DNA from: Bacteroidaceae bacterium
GTDB taxonomy: Bacteria > Bacteroidota > Bacteroidia > Bacteroidales > Bacteroidaceae
DNA length: 32,522 bases
Direction of reading: 5' to 3'
Assembly (NCBI GenBank): GCA_017628845.1
Contig: JAGBYI010000218.1
Span: forward strand, 1 to 32,522
Positions within the stretch are counted from its first letter, which is position 1; every line of letters begins with the position of its first letter. Shown here one piece after another: positions 16,284-23,410 of this stretch. The position numbers were made by a program, and so were the translations under genes. Below the pieces are notes generated by a model. The model saw only the letters and a list, made by a program, of their open reading frames with translations, was not told the DNA's origin and did not search any database.

Positions 16284-17612
16284 ATGGAACTATTCGGAAT
16301 GAACTTTTTTGGTAAGCGCGAAGCGACGCCAGGGGTGCCGCAGACGACCAATCCGAACGCCGCAAGCAACAAGTCGGACGTGAAGGGCGGCAACTGGGAG
16401 GCCAACGTGGTGCGCCCACACGGTCGCTCCTCTCTGCTCATACCGACATGGACGCGCTGCGTGACGCTCATCATGCAGACGATGGGGCAGATGGTGACGC
16501 AATACCAGCGCATCAATGCCGAGGGCGGAAACTTCATCGAGGACCGCTACGGCAAGAACGGCTACCTGAACTATCTGTTGCAGGTTCGCCCGAACCCCCT
16601 GATGACGGCCAGCCAGCTTCAAGAGCAAATCGAGTACCGCAAAATCTACTACGGCAACGCCTACGTCTATATCGAGCGTGAGCGTGACGGCTACCCTCGC
16701 CATTTGTGGCTCTGCACTGGTGGCGGCTACAATCCGCTGAGCAATAAGTACAACCTCGTGTATAACTCGGACAGAGGTCCGCGTGTCAAGGTGGAGGCCG
16801 ACGCAGCCGACGTGCTGCACTTCAAAAACGTCTTCATGACCGAAGACATGTATATGGGCATCCCCACCATCGACTATGCGTTCAAGGCACTCACCATTGC
16901 AGCTACCGGCGACGAGCAGGCACTGCAAGACGTGGCCAAGGGCGGTAAGATGAAAATCATCATCGGCGAGGAGCAGCAGCCCACCTTCCAGGGCACCGTT
17001 GCAATGGGCCTCTTCGATAAGAAGGAGATGGACAAGTACGCAATGGAGCTGGAGGAGAAGTTGGCCGGCAACGATGTCGTGGCAATGCGAGGACTGAACG
17101 ACCTGAAAATCATCTCGCAGACTGCCCAGCAGTTGCAACTGCTCGAGCAACGCGGCTACTCGGACGAGGCACTTTGCCGTCTGATGGGTGTGCCGAAAAT
17201 CATCGCCATCGTGGGCGACGGAGGCGGCAACTACCGAATGCCAGAACACGCCACGCAGGAGTTCCTGCTCCGCACCATACAGCCACGCATCCGTGAGCAC
17301 GAGGACGAACTGAACTCAAAGCTGCTTTCGCCGTCCGACTTCGGCAAGCGCAGGATTCATGTGTGCGAACTTGCCCTGAAACGACTCGACGCAAAGGGAC
17401 AAGCCGAAATCGACAAGTTACACCTCGATGCAGGCTGGAGCGTCAACGAGATACGCTCGTCCTACGACCTGCCCAGCATCCCCAACGGCGACGCTCACTA
17501 CGTCAGCACCAATCTTGCCGAGGTGGGAAGCGAGAAGTTGCGCAGCAACGGCGGAGGAAGGCCGAGCGGAGAACCGAAAAAAGAAGAGGACGTAACGGAA
17601 AATGAAAATTGA
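16284..17612 (+). CDS. Portal protein (HK97 family)
   Basis: The product is 442 residues, usual for HK97-type portals. Recognisable segments are SLLIPTWTRCVTLI near the N-terminus, LLQVRPNPLMTASQLQEQIEYRKIYYGNAYVYI (landmark near 93-125), the DVLHFKN strand, and late GYSDEALCRLMGVP with a C-terminal helical region. The protein forms the dodecameric ring at one capsid vertex through which DNA enters. The C-terminus is Gly/Glu-rich. It precedes the HU-like protein, protease and capsid genes, the expected neighbours apart from the inserted HU-like gene. Confidence 0.95.
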   Translation: MELFGMNFFGKREATPGVPQTTNPNAASNKSDVKGGNWEANVVRPHGRSSLLIPTWTRCVTLIMQTMGQMVTQYQRINAEGGNFIEDRYGKNGYLNYLLQVRPNPLMTASQLQEQIEYRKIYYGNAYVYIERERDGYPRHLWLCTGGGYNPLSNKYNLVYNSDRGPRVKVEADAADVLHFKNVFMTEDMYMGIPTIDYAFKALTIAATGDEQALQDVAKGGKMKIIIGEEQQPTFQGTVAMGLFDKKEMDKYAMELEEKLAGNDVVAMRGLNDLKIISQTAQQLQLLEQRGYSDEALCRLMGVPKIIAIVGDGGGNYRMPEHATQEFLLRTIQPRIREHEDELNSKLLSPSDFGKRRIHVCELALKRLDAKGQAEIDKLHLDAGWSVNEIRSSYDLPSIPNGDAHYVSTNLAEVGSEKLRSNGGGRPSGEPKKEEDVTENEN

Positions 17613-17639
17613 CGTAAGGTAAAAATAAAATTGACGTAA
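17605..17639. repeat. Direct repeat, two 13-bp copies 22 bp apart
   Basis: AAAATTGACGTAA occurs at 17605-17617 and 17627-17639, in the gap before the HU-like gene and including the portal stop. A further GACGTAAC lies at 17589-17596. The pair could be a regulator site or a duplication that shifted the portal stop. Confidence 0.7.
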
Positions 17640-17643
17640 CGAT

Positions 17644-18120
17644 ATGGCACAATTAACGCTTAAGGTCAAGAAGGTCGCCAACAAGAACCTTCGCACGAAA
17701 GTAATGGGTTTCGCCAGCCGTGCAATCGCTAACGGTGTGGCAACCTTCGACGACATCTGCGCACAGGCAGCACTCAACACGACACTCCATCCGAAGGAGT
17801 TGGCACTGGCTTTCGGCCTCGCACTCGATGCTGTGCGCGACGCACTGAAGAACGGCAAGATTGTTGACCTCGACCAGATTGGACGGCTCTACCCCGCCAT
17901 CAGCTCGCATTGGACGGAAACGGAAGAGGAGCAAACCATCGACGGGCTGACGAAGCGCGTGGCCTACCGTCCAAGTCAGGAAATCACAGCAGCCATTGCC
18001 GGTGCCCGCCTCGCCTGGGCAACCAAGCAGGAGGCTGAGGAAAGCGACGACAACGGCACCACTACCGATGACGGTGGCGACAACGGCGGTGGCAATCAGG
18101 GCGGAGAACTCGAAGGCTAA
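17644..18120 (+). CDS. HU-like DNA-binding protein with Gly-rich tail (HU-HIG type)
   Basis: The product is 158 residues. Residues 1-about 125 match the Bacteroidetes HU-HIG pattern: a beta strand (AQLTLKVKKVAN), a helix pair with a DDICAQAALNTTLHPKELALAF landmark, VRDALKNGKIVDLDQIGRLYP as the HU-type core, and VAYRPSQEI in the C-terminal arm. An acidic/Gly-Asn tail ending GGELEG follows, the same ending as the gene at the window start. HU-like proteins bend and compact DNA. Between portal and protease genes it may be a virion or late DNA-organising protein. That placement-based role is inference. Confidence 0.85.
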   Translation: MAQLTLKVKKVANKNLRTKVMGFASRAIANGVATFDDICAQAALNTTLHPKELALAFGLALDAVRDALKNGKIVDLDQIGRLYPAISSHWTETEEEQTIDGLTKRVAYRPSQEITAAIAGARLAWATKQEAEESDDNGTTTDDGGDNGGGNQGGELEG

Positions 18121-18122
18121 AG

Positions 18123-18151
18123 GTAAACCCATACGCGACTTGTGCGCGATA
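18123..18151 (+). promoter_or_regulatory. GTAAACC-N17-CGAT element, copy 6
   Basis: GTAAACC at 18123, GACTTGT at 18137 and CGATA at 18147. It begins 2 bases after the HU-like stop and precedes the protease ATG by 56 bases. Confidence 0.55.
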
Positions 18152-18178
18152 TGTAGATAACTTTTCACAAAAAAGAAT

Positions 18179-18859
18179 ATGGATGCAAAACGAGAAATTA
18201 GAACCATTGACTGCCAGTTGGCCGTTCGAGAAGCGGAAGGCGGTCAGGCGGGCGAGTCTCGCACAATCACGGGGCGTGCCATCGTTTTCAATGCTGAAAG
18301 CGAAGTGCTCGACGATTGGGGAGAAAGATTCCGCGAAGTGATATTGCCAGAGGCGGTGACAATGGAGTTCCTCAACACGCAGGATGTTAAGATGAATATG
18401 CTGCATGAAAGGGAGCTGACTGTTGCTCGTTGCAATAAGGGCGTAGGTTCCTTGCGCATGGCAGTGGACGAACAGGGCGTTACATTCGAGTTCGAAGCCC
18501 CCAAGTGTGACATCGGCGACCGCTGCCTGGAAATGGTGCGTCGCGGTGATTATTCCGGCTGCTCTTTCGAGTTCTATCCTAAAGACTATGAGGTGGAGCG
18601 TACAAAGGGTGCCGACGGCAAAGATGAAGTCGTCATTCGCCACAAGAGCTTCGAATACCTTGGAGCCCTGACAATCGGAATGGACCCTGCATACAGGCAG
18701 ACAAGCGTCAATGCACGCGAAATGGACAAACAGACTCCAGAGGGGAAAGCGGAAATTGCAGCCCAGGAGCAAGCACAGCGCGAAGCCGAGCAGAGAGCCA
18801 TCAATGCCGGTGCAGCCAGAGAGAGACAAATTCATTTAATGAAGATAACCAGTTATTAA
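18179..18859 (+). CDS. Prohead maturation protease (HK97 family)
   Basis: The product is 226 residues. The serine protease core contains TITGRAIVFN near residue 30, VKMNMLHERE with catalytic His76, and DYSGCSFEFYP with nucleophile Ser129. The C-terminal 50 residues are a helical Gln/Glu/Ala-rich segment of the kind that serves as a scaffold and is removed. It cleaves the N-terminal delta domain of the capsid protein before expansion. Start: ATG 18179 after repeated element copy 6. The capsid gene follows after 22 bases. Confidence 0.9.
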   Translation: MDAKREIRTIDCQLAVREAEGGQAGESRTITGRAIVFNAESEVLDDWGERFREVILPEAVTMEFLNTQDVKMNMLHERELTVARCNKGVGSLRMAVDEQGVTFEFEAPKCDIGDRCLEMVRRGDYSGCSFEFYPKDYEVERTKGADGKDEVVIRHKSFEYLGALTIGMDPAYRQTSVNAREMDKQTPEGKAEIAAQEQAQREAEQRAINAGAARERQIHLMKITSY

Positions 18860-18862
18860 CCC

Positions 18863-18877
18863 CTTAAACAGTTTAAG
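18863..18877. promoter_or_regulatory. 15-bp palindrome before the capsid gene
   Basis: CTTAAAC-A-GTTTAAG is a perfect inverted repeat in the 22-base gap between the protease stop and the capsid ATG (18882). It could be a small translation-control hairpin or a protein-binding site. Confidence 0.45.
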
Positions 18878-18881
18878 AAAA

Positions 18882-20093
18882 ATGGGAAAATTGACTAAAG
18901 ACGAACTTCAAGTTCGCAACCGTGAGATTCAGGACCGCATGTCCGAACTCAACGAAACCGTTGTGAAGGAAAAGCGCGAGAACTTCAACGAGGAGGAGCA
19001 GCGCGAGTGGAACAACCTCAGCCGTGAGTACGAGCTGAACGAGATGAAGATGCAGAGCATGATGACAGACGAGGAACTCGCCAAGCATCGCGAAATCGTC
19101 AGCAAGGGCGAACAGCTCCGCGAGTATCTGAAGCAGGTACGCCAGGGAAAGGCAGACCGCGAAATTCTGCTCTTCCCCGCCGACGGGAACGTGAGCGCAA
19201 ACGTCACCGCTTCTGGTGCCATCCAGCTCAGCATCCACGAGATGATTCCTACCCTGCACGAAGGACTCGACCTTCCCGCTTCTCTGCGCATCGTGACTGG
19301 CGTCACCGGCAACGAGATTTGGCCCGTCAGCATCAACGATGCAGAGATGGAAGAGGTTGGTGAGGTGGAAGCCCTCAACGACCAGGTGCTCGACTTCGCC
19401 AACATCACACCGACCCAGCGTCGCGTAGGCTTGACGATTCCCGTCAGCAACATGGCCATCGACAACGCTGCCTTCGACCTGTTGGCATTCGTGCAGGCCA
19501 AGTTCACAATCGCCCTCCGCATCTACCTCGCCAAGAAGCTCTATTCTTTGGCTCAGTGGACAGGCAACAAGGGTCCGTTCTCTGGCCTCACAAAGGCTGG
19601 CGACATCGAAATCGGTGCCGACTCCTACAAGAACATCCTGAAGGCTGTCGCCAAGTTCAGCGACAAGGGCTTCTTCGAGGGTGACGTTGTTATCATCATG
19701 GACCGCGAGACCGAGGCCGAGCTGAAGGCAACTCCTCTCATCGCTGGTGCAGCAGGTGGCTTCGTTGTTCAGAACGGCCGCTGCGCAGGCTATCCCTACG
19801 TGGTGACTCACTACCTGAACACCGAGCTCAACAGTGCAGGCTCTCTCGTGCCCACCGCTAAGAAGTACATCGCATTCGGTTACTTCGAGTGGTTCGCCCT
19901 CCAGCAGCACGGAACGGTGCGCATGACGACTGACGCGACGAGTACCGCCGTGGCTAAGAAGAACCTGACTCAAATCACCTTAAACACGGCATGGTCGTTT
20001 ACTGACCTCAGTAAGAAGATCAACGGTGCCAACGACGTGACTCAGGCATTCGCCATCTACGAGGTTGTAGAGGAAGAGCCCACTACCGTCTAA
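18882..20093 (+). CDS. Major capsid protein (HK97 fold)
   Basis: The product is 403 residues. Residues 1-about 95 form a strongly charged coiled-coil delta domain (scaffold). The mature part begins near FPADGNVSANVTASGAIQ and continues through ITPTQRRVGLTIPVSN, the KNILKAVAKFSDKG region, VIIMDRETEAELKAT, GYPYVVTHYLNT and IAFGYFEWFALQQHGTVRMTTD, all typical of the phage capsid family. Many copies build the icosahedral shell. It directly follows the protease. A 73-nt structured element follows the stop. Confidence 0.95.
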   Translation: MGKLTKDELQVRNREIQDRMSELNETVVKEKRENFNEEEQREWNNLSREYELNEMKMQSMMTDEELAKHREIVSKGEQLREYLKQVRQGKADREILLFPADGNVSANVTASGAIQLSIHEMIPTLHEGLDLPASLRIVTGVTGNEIWPVSINDAEMEEVGEVEALNDQVLDFANITPTQRRVGLTIPVSNMAIDNAAFDLLAFVQAKFTIALRIYLAKKLYSLAQWTGNKGPFSGLTKAGDIEIGADSYKNILKAVAKFSDKGFFEGDVVIIMDRETEAELKATPLIAGAAGGFVVQNGRCAGYPYVVTHYLNTELNSAGSLVPTAKKYIAFGYFEWFALQQHGTVRMTTDATSTAVAKKNLTQITLNTAWSFTDLSKKINGANDVTQAFAIYEVVEEEPTTV

Positions 20094-20112
20094 TCTCTCG
20101 ATGTTCATCTGT

Positions 20113-20185
20113 CTTGGGGTGGATCATAGTTCCCCCGCTGGCGACATGCGACCGAGATAACAGCCGGTTAGTCGCCAGCCCCAAG
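20113..20185 (+). ncRNA. Structured RNA element between capsid and tail-terminator genes
   Basis: CTTGGGG (20113-20119) pairs with CCCCAAG (20179-20185), and CTGGCGAC (20138-20145) with GTCGCCAG (20171-20178); the two 3' arms are adjacent, so the stems could stack. GGGG at 20116 could instead pair with CCCC at 20132, giving an alternative fold. No T-run follows. It may limit read-through or stabilise capsid mRNA. Not a canonical tRNA or known family to me. Confidence 0.6.
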
Positions 20186-20230
20186 GCGGTGAAGCTAAGC
20201 AAAAACAAAAACACGTCAATCTGATATGCA

Positions 20231-20668
20231 ATGGTAGTCGAACTCGATGAAATAATCTACGCAGCACTCACGGCGAACTCTGAGCTGTCAAGCCTCGCCG
20301 GTGGCATCCACTCGACTTGTATCGAAGTGCCGCCAACCGACGCAGACAATACACCGCTCCCGTACATCATCATCACTGACGACCCGTTCCAAAATCAAAC
20401 CGGAACAAAAGACAACGTATGGGAGGGTGATGTTGACAGCGTACAAGCAGGTGTCGAGATTGCGGCCGACAGTCCGAAGGAGGTAAAACGCCTCCGCAGA
20501 CTCGTCCGCAAAGCCGTGGCTGACTACATCGAGACGGCAGAGCTCGAGAACAAGCCATACCTGCAAAACCTCACAAACGAGGGAATTGCCTGGGACTGGA
20601 TTAAGCCCTGCTACTTCGACACCTTGCATTATCAGGCTGACATGTATGTAAATCTCAACGACGAATAA
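20231..20668 (+). CDS. Tail terminator / tail-completion protein (DUF3168-like)
   Basis: The product is 145 residues. The pattern of an N-terminal helix (ELDEIIYAALTANSELSSLAGG), then a PLPYIIITDDP strand, a variable loop, a VQAGVEIAAD strand and a helix with KEVKRLRRLVRKAVADYIE resembles DUF3168 / gpU-like terminators that cap the finished tail. Its position between capsid and tail tube genes is correct for that role. The start ATG 20231 follows a 137-base gap with an RNA structure. Confidence 0.7.
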   Translation: MVVELDEIIYAALTANSELSSLAGGIHSTCIEVPPTDADNTPLPYIIITDDPFQNQTGTKDNVWEGDVDSVQAGVEIAADSPKEVKRLRRLVRKAVADYIETAELENKPYLQNLTNEGIAWDWIKPCYFDTLHYQADMYVNLNDE

Positions 20669-20672
20669 AACT

Positions 20673-20897
20673 ATGGGAAAGAAAACCGAAAACACACAGG
20701 AGCAGGTGGAGAAGACCGCACCCGCCTTCGTGGAAGAGCTTATGAAAAAAGGGTCTGCAATACTCCGAGCGAAGACACGCGAAGAGCTGGCTGAGATGGT
20801 CAATGAAATCCCTGCCGATGTGAAATACGGTGCCGGAGCCGTCGGACAATCGAGGGAAGACGGCACTTTCGTTCTCATGGTCGAACTCGTAAAATAA
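20673..20897 (+). CDS. Hypothetical small protein in tail operon
   Basis: The product is 74 residues. A charged N-terminus is followed by a helix (VEELMKKGSAILRAKTREELAEMVNEI) and a short beta hairpin (DGTFVLMVELVK). It starts 5 bases after the terminator gene and ends 9 bases before the tail tube gene, so it is co-transcribed with them. Possibly a small neck or tube-capping factor. Family unknown. Confidence 0.7.
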   Translation: MGKKTENTQEQVEKTAPAFVEELMKKGSAILRAKTREELAEMVNEIPADVKYGAGAVGQSREDGTFVLMVELVK

Positions 20898-20906
20898 TAC
20901 AAAGCT

Positions 20907-21827
20907 ATGGCAACATTAAAAGGTCAGAATTTACGAATACTTGCTTATGCTTTTGACGGTACATCGTCTGCCGTGATAGGCATGGCCACGAACTGCACCA
21001 TCACGCTCACGAACAACACGGACGAGGCAAGCACGAAAGATGACGTAGGTCTCGCTTCGAAGCCAGAAGTCATCAGCAAGGCTTGGTCAGTTCAGGTTGA
21101 TTCGCTGAATGTTGTGAACGCAGCGGCGATGCTCACAGCAATTAAATCCATGAGCAAAATTCAAATTATGTGGGACGAAGTTGGGACAACAGACAACCAG
21201 ACGCCTGTTGCATCAACAGCTTTTGCTCGTCAAGGTTATGCCTACATCTCCGATGCAACATTTTCCTTTAACAACAGGGAAAATAGCGTAAAGAGTCTTC
21301 AATTTATGGGAGCTTCTCAGCTGACCACCGTTCCAACAAGTGGACAGTCTTACGAAGTGCTTTCTCAAGGCACCTACACCAAGGGCCAGTTCGTTCGCCT
21401 GTTCCTGGGCAGCGACAACACAACAACCCCTGCCAAGGTTATTGGTTCAGCTACGCAGTTGCAGCTTCATGTGTCGCTTCAGATGGAAAGCGCGTCAACG
21501 AAGGACACAGAAGGAATGTGGGATGTTCAAGAACCCACCGGCTTGTCATACGACATCACAACCAACGCACTCGTACGCGGCGGCGACACTATCACATCGA
21601 CTGTTCAAGCGCAAGGTCTGTCGGAACTTGAGGCAATCTACGAAGCCGGCACGCCCGTGAAGTTCCAGATTGCAAATGTGAGCGGAGCAAACCAGCGAAC
21701 TAAAGGTGCCGTCCTGATCAGCGGTTCGGTCATCCTGTCTCAATTAACTATTAACGCACCCAATCGTCAGAATACGAGCTATGATGCTCAATTAGCTGGC
21801 TGGGGGCCGTTTGTGGTCGGTTCATAA
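20907..21827 (+). CDS. Major tail tube protein with two related domains
   Basis: The product is 306 residues, about twice the usual size. The first half (about 1-140) has TNCTITLTNNTDEASTKDD followed by WSVQVDSL and closes with QFMGASQ. The second half (about 165-306) repeats the plan: LHVSLQMESASTKDTEGMW, then LSYDITTNALVRG, and ends in GSVILSQLTINAPN. Both match the tail-tube pattern in which a KD motif and a Trp/Tyr strand follow the first hairpin. It is probably the main tube subunit, with an internal duplication. It precedes the tail chaperone genes, the expected order. Confidence 0.8.
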   Translation: MATLKGQNLRILAYAFDGTSSAVIGMATNCTITLTNNTDEASTKDDVGLASKPEVISKAWSVQVDSLNVVNAAAMLTAIKSMSKIQIMWDEVGTTDNQTPVASTAFARQGYAYISDATFSFNNRENSVKSLQFMGASQLTTVPTSGQSYEVLSQGTYTKGQFVRLFLGSDNTTTPAKVIGSATQLQLHVSLQMESASTKDTEGMWDVQEPTGLSYDITTNALVRGGDTITSTVQAQGLSELEAIYEAGTPVKFQIANVSGANQRTKGAVLISGSVILSQLTINAPNRQNTSYDAQLAGWGPFVVGS

Positions 21828-21836
21828 ACTATCGCG

Positions 21837-21880
21837 CCGCTCGTCTGTCTTGACTTCGTACTGTGCAAGCAGGCGGGCGG
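21837..21880 (+). ncRNA. Stem-loop between tail tube and chaperone genes
   Basis: CCGCTCGTCTG pairs with CAGGCGGGCGG (11 bp with two G-U pairs), and inside it CTTG pairs with CAAG. There is a T-rich stretch after it (TTTAACTTTTT), so it may act as a partial terminator that lowers chaperone expression relative to the abundant tube protein. Confidence 0.65.
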
Positions 21881-21903
21881 TTTAACTTTTTAACAAGGGA
21901 ACT

Positions 21904-22302
21904 ATGAAGACAAAAGAAATCACCATCTGCGGCAAGCAAGTGACGCTTGCCTATTGTTACGCCACCGAAATCATCTACAAGGACATCACGGGCGAAGACC
22001 TCATTGACTACGTTAAACATGCCATTGCCAGCATCAGCGAGGAAAAAGACCCCGACGCAAAGCGAACTCTGTCCGCCATCCTCTCCCTGGCTATGGCTTA
22101 CGACCAATGGAAAGAGGAGGACGGCAAAGAAGCTCAGCAGCAACTAACGCTGAAAGAACTGATGAACGAGGCAGCACCTGCTGAAATTGGCATGGCGATG
22201 CTCGCCGTCATTGACCTTCGCGGTCAGTTTTACCATGTGGCGAAAGCTGACGAAGAAGAAGTCAAAGCAGACGAGCAGGAGGGCGAAGAAAAAAACGCAT
22301 AA
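21904..22302 (+). CDS. Tail assembly chaperone, short form (lambda gpG analogue)
   Basis: The product is 132 residues. Its start ITICGKQVTLAYCYATEIIYKDITGED resembles the beginning of tail assembly chaperones in Bacteroides phages. The body is helical and the end is acidic (EEEVKADEQEGEEKNA). It follows the tail tube gene. The last codons contain a slippery AAAAAAC in the right phase, letting a minority of ribosomes shift -1 into the frame ending at 22634. The chaperone coats the tape measure during tail assembly and is absent from the virion. Start GGGAACTATG. Confidence 0.85.
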   Translation: MKTKEITICGKQVTLAYCYATEIIYKDITGEDLIDYVKHAIASISEEKDPDAKRTLSAILSLAMAYDQWKEEDGKEAQQQLTLKELMNEAAPAEIGMAMLAVIDLRGQFYHVAKADEEEVKADEQEGEEKNA

Positions 22303-22334
22303 GCGTCCACGGGCTATATGAAATTCTCGTGGGC
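22290..22334 (+). promoter_or_regulatory. -1 programmed ribosomal frameshift site with downstream stem
   Basis: The heptamer A_AAA_AAC (22290-22296) is phased correctly for the upstream frame. After an 8-base spacer, GTCCACG (22305-22311) pairs with CGTGGGC (22328-22334), 7 bp. The zero frame stops at 22300-22302, and the -1 frame is open to 22634. This is the classic stimulatory layout for tail chaperone frameshifting. Confidence 0.85.
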
Positions 22335-22634
22335 GAAATCGGCATACCTCGCAGGGAATTCCTCTATGTTTTGCAGTTCTGGGAAGTGCGCAGAATCATG
22401 CGTGGCAACCAACGTAGGCACCGCGATATGTGGTCGGCTGCACGTTGGCAAACCTATTACATTATGTCGGCACAGATAGGTGGCAAGGGAATGCGTGAAG
22501 CTGGCCTCCGTAAGCCAACCGACCTGCTTCCGCTGCCGTGGGACACAAACGAAAAGCCAGACCTTCCGAGCGAAGAGGAAATAGCACAGATTCAGGAAGA
22601 AATGAAGATGATTGGCAACCCGTGGAAAAAATAA
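22296..22634 (+). CDS. Tail assembly chaperone, frameshift extension (gpT-like part of gpGT)
   Basis: This frame has no plausible start of its own except GTG at 22329, but it is open back through the slippery site. After the shift it reads RISVHGLYEILVGEIGIP and continues RREFLYVLQFWEVRRIMRG, ending GNPWKK. Shifted ribosomes would add 112 residues to the first 131, giving about 243. In lambda-like phages the T part binds the tail tube subunit while G binds the tape measure. The last 13 bases overlap the GTG start of the next glycosyltransferase. Confidence 0.8.
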   Translation, partial: RISVHGLYEILVGEIGIPRREFLYVLQFWEVRRIMRGNQRRHRDMWSAARWQTYYIMSAQIGGKGMREAGLRKPTDLLPLPWDTNEKPDLPSEEEIAQIQEEMKMIGNPWKK

Positions 22635-23410
22635 TCGTATCGATGACAACGTGGCCGCCTCGCTTTGCTGTTGCTTACGAGGCAATGGCGGCCATCGTGG
22701 AGCAAGTAAAGGACGGAAACCTTCAAGACCGCGTTCACTGCGTCATGGTGCTCAGCGAAGAAGAGGCGTGCGCCACGGAAACAAGGCGAGCTGCTTGCCA
22801 CCTGATGTGCGAGATGTATAAGCTGGGCGTGGAAGTCATCCTCGACCCCGGCAACATAATGAGCCACAAGAAGCTCATACCGACGCTCGAAAAATACCCG
22901 AACAATCCCATCCTCGTTGTTGACGACGACAACGCCCAGTGCAAAGGATGGTTGCAGACTTTTATCCGCGACCACGAGCAACACCCGAATGACATCATCT
23001 ACGGGCAATCGCTCAGCCATGTAGAGTTGCAAGGCGACAAGATTGTGGAGGTGCGCGAACCTTTTTCTTTTGAAAACGCTGGGAAAGTGACCATCAACAT
23101 GAAACCTGCAAACGGAGCAAGCGGAACACTCTATCCTAAACACACGTTCACTGATCCACGCTTCTTCGACCGCGAACTCTTCATGCGCCTCTCGCCTACG
23201 AGTGACGAGACGTGGCAATGGGCATTCGCCAAGATAGCGGGCAAAACATTCCGCCAACTATCGTCCAACAACATGCCGTTTATGCTCAGCTTTGATCCTG
23301 ACTCTGCGCTGTGGCATATAAACAAAGACAAGTACACGGACATCCACAATGCCATTGCAAAAGAAATCCCCGAATACTTGGAAGCATTAAAAAAAGAAGC
23401 CGCTCAGTGA
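22622..23410 (+). CDS. Glycosyltransferase (GT-A type)
   Basis: The product is 262 residues. The start is taken as GTG 22622 because the N-terminus then reads MEKIIVSMTTWPPRF, typical of this glycosyltransferase type; an upstream ATG would place 28 extra residues inside the chaperone gene, and ATG 22643 would lose the first strand. NPILVVDDDNAQ (about 97-108) contains the DxD-type metal/sugar-nucleotide site. GTLYPKHTF and SDETWQWAFAKIAG lie in the acceptor half. There is no membrane segment. It overlaps the frameshift gene by 13 bases and ends in a bidirectional terminator. It is the second sugar-transfer enzyme in the morphogenesis region; target unknown. Confidence 0.8.
   Translation: MEKIIVSMTTWPPRFAVAYEAMAAIVEQVKDGNLQDRVHCVMVLSEEEACATETRRAACHLMCEMYKLGVEVILDPGNIMSHKKLIPTLEKYPNNPILVVDDDNAQCKGWLQTFIRDHEQHPNDIIYGQSLSHVELQGDKIVEVREPFSFENAGKVTINMKPANGASGTLYPKHTFTDPRFFDRELFMRLSPTSDETWQWAFAKIAGKTFRQLSSNNMPFMLSFDPDSALWHINKDKYTDIHNAIAKEIPEYLEALKKEAAQ

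Noticed and set aside
16290-17300. Minus-strand open frame (336 codons) opposite the portal gene
   Set aside because: Antisense to a certain portal gene, no recognisable domain, codon pattern explained by the plus-strand gene.
17614-17644. Eighth copy of the GTAAACC element before the HU-like gene
   Set aside because: GGTAAAAA and CGATA occur but the spacing is 21 rather than 24 and GACTTTC is absent.
18873-19973. Long minus-strand open frame (366 codons) opposite the capsid gene
   Set aside because: It is antisense to a clear HK97 capsid gene, has low-complexity His/Val/Leu content and no start context; a composition shadow.
22538-22621. Upstream ATG for the second glycosyltransferase
   Set aside because: Adds 28 basic residues inside the chaperone gene; the family N-terminus begins at GTG 22622.
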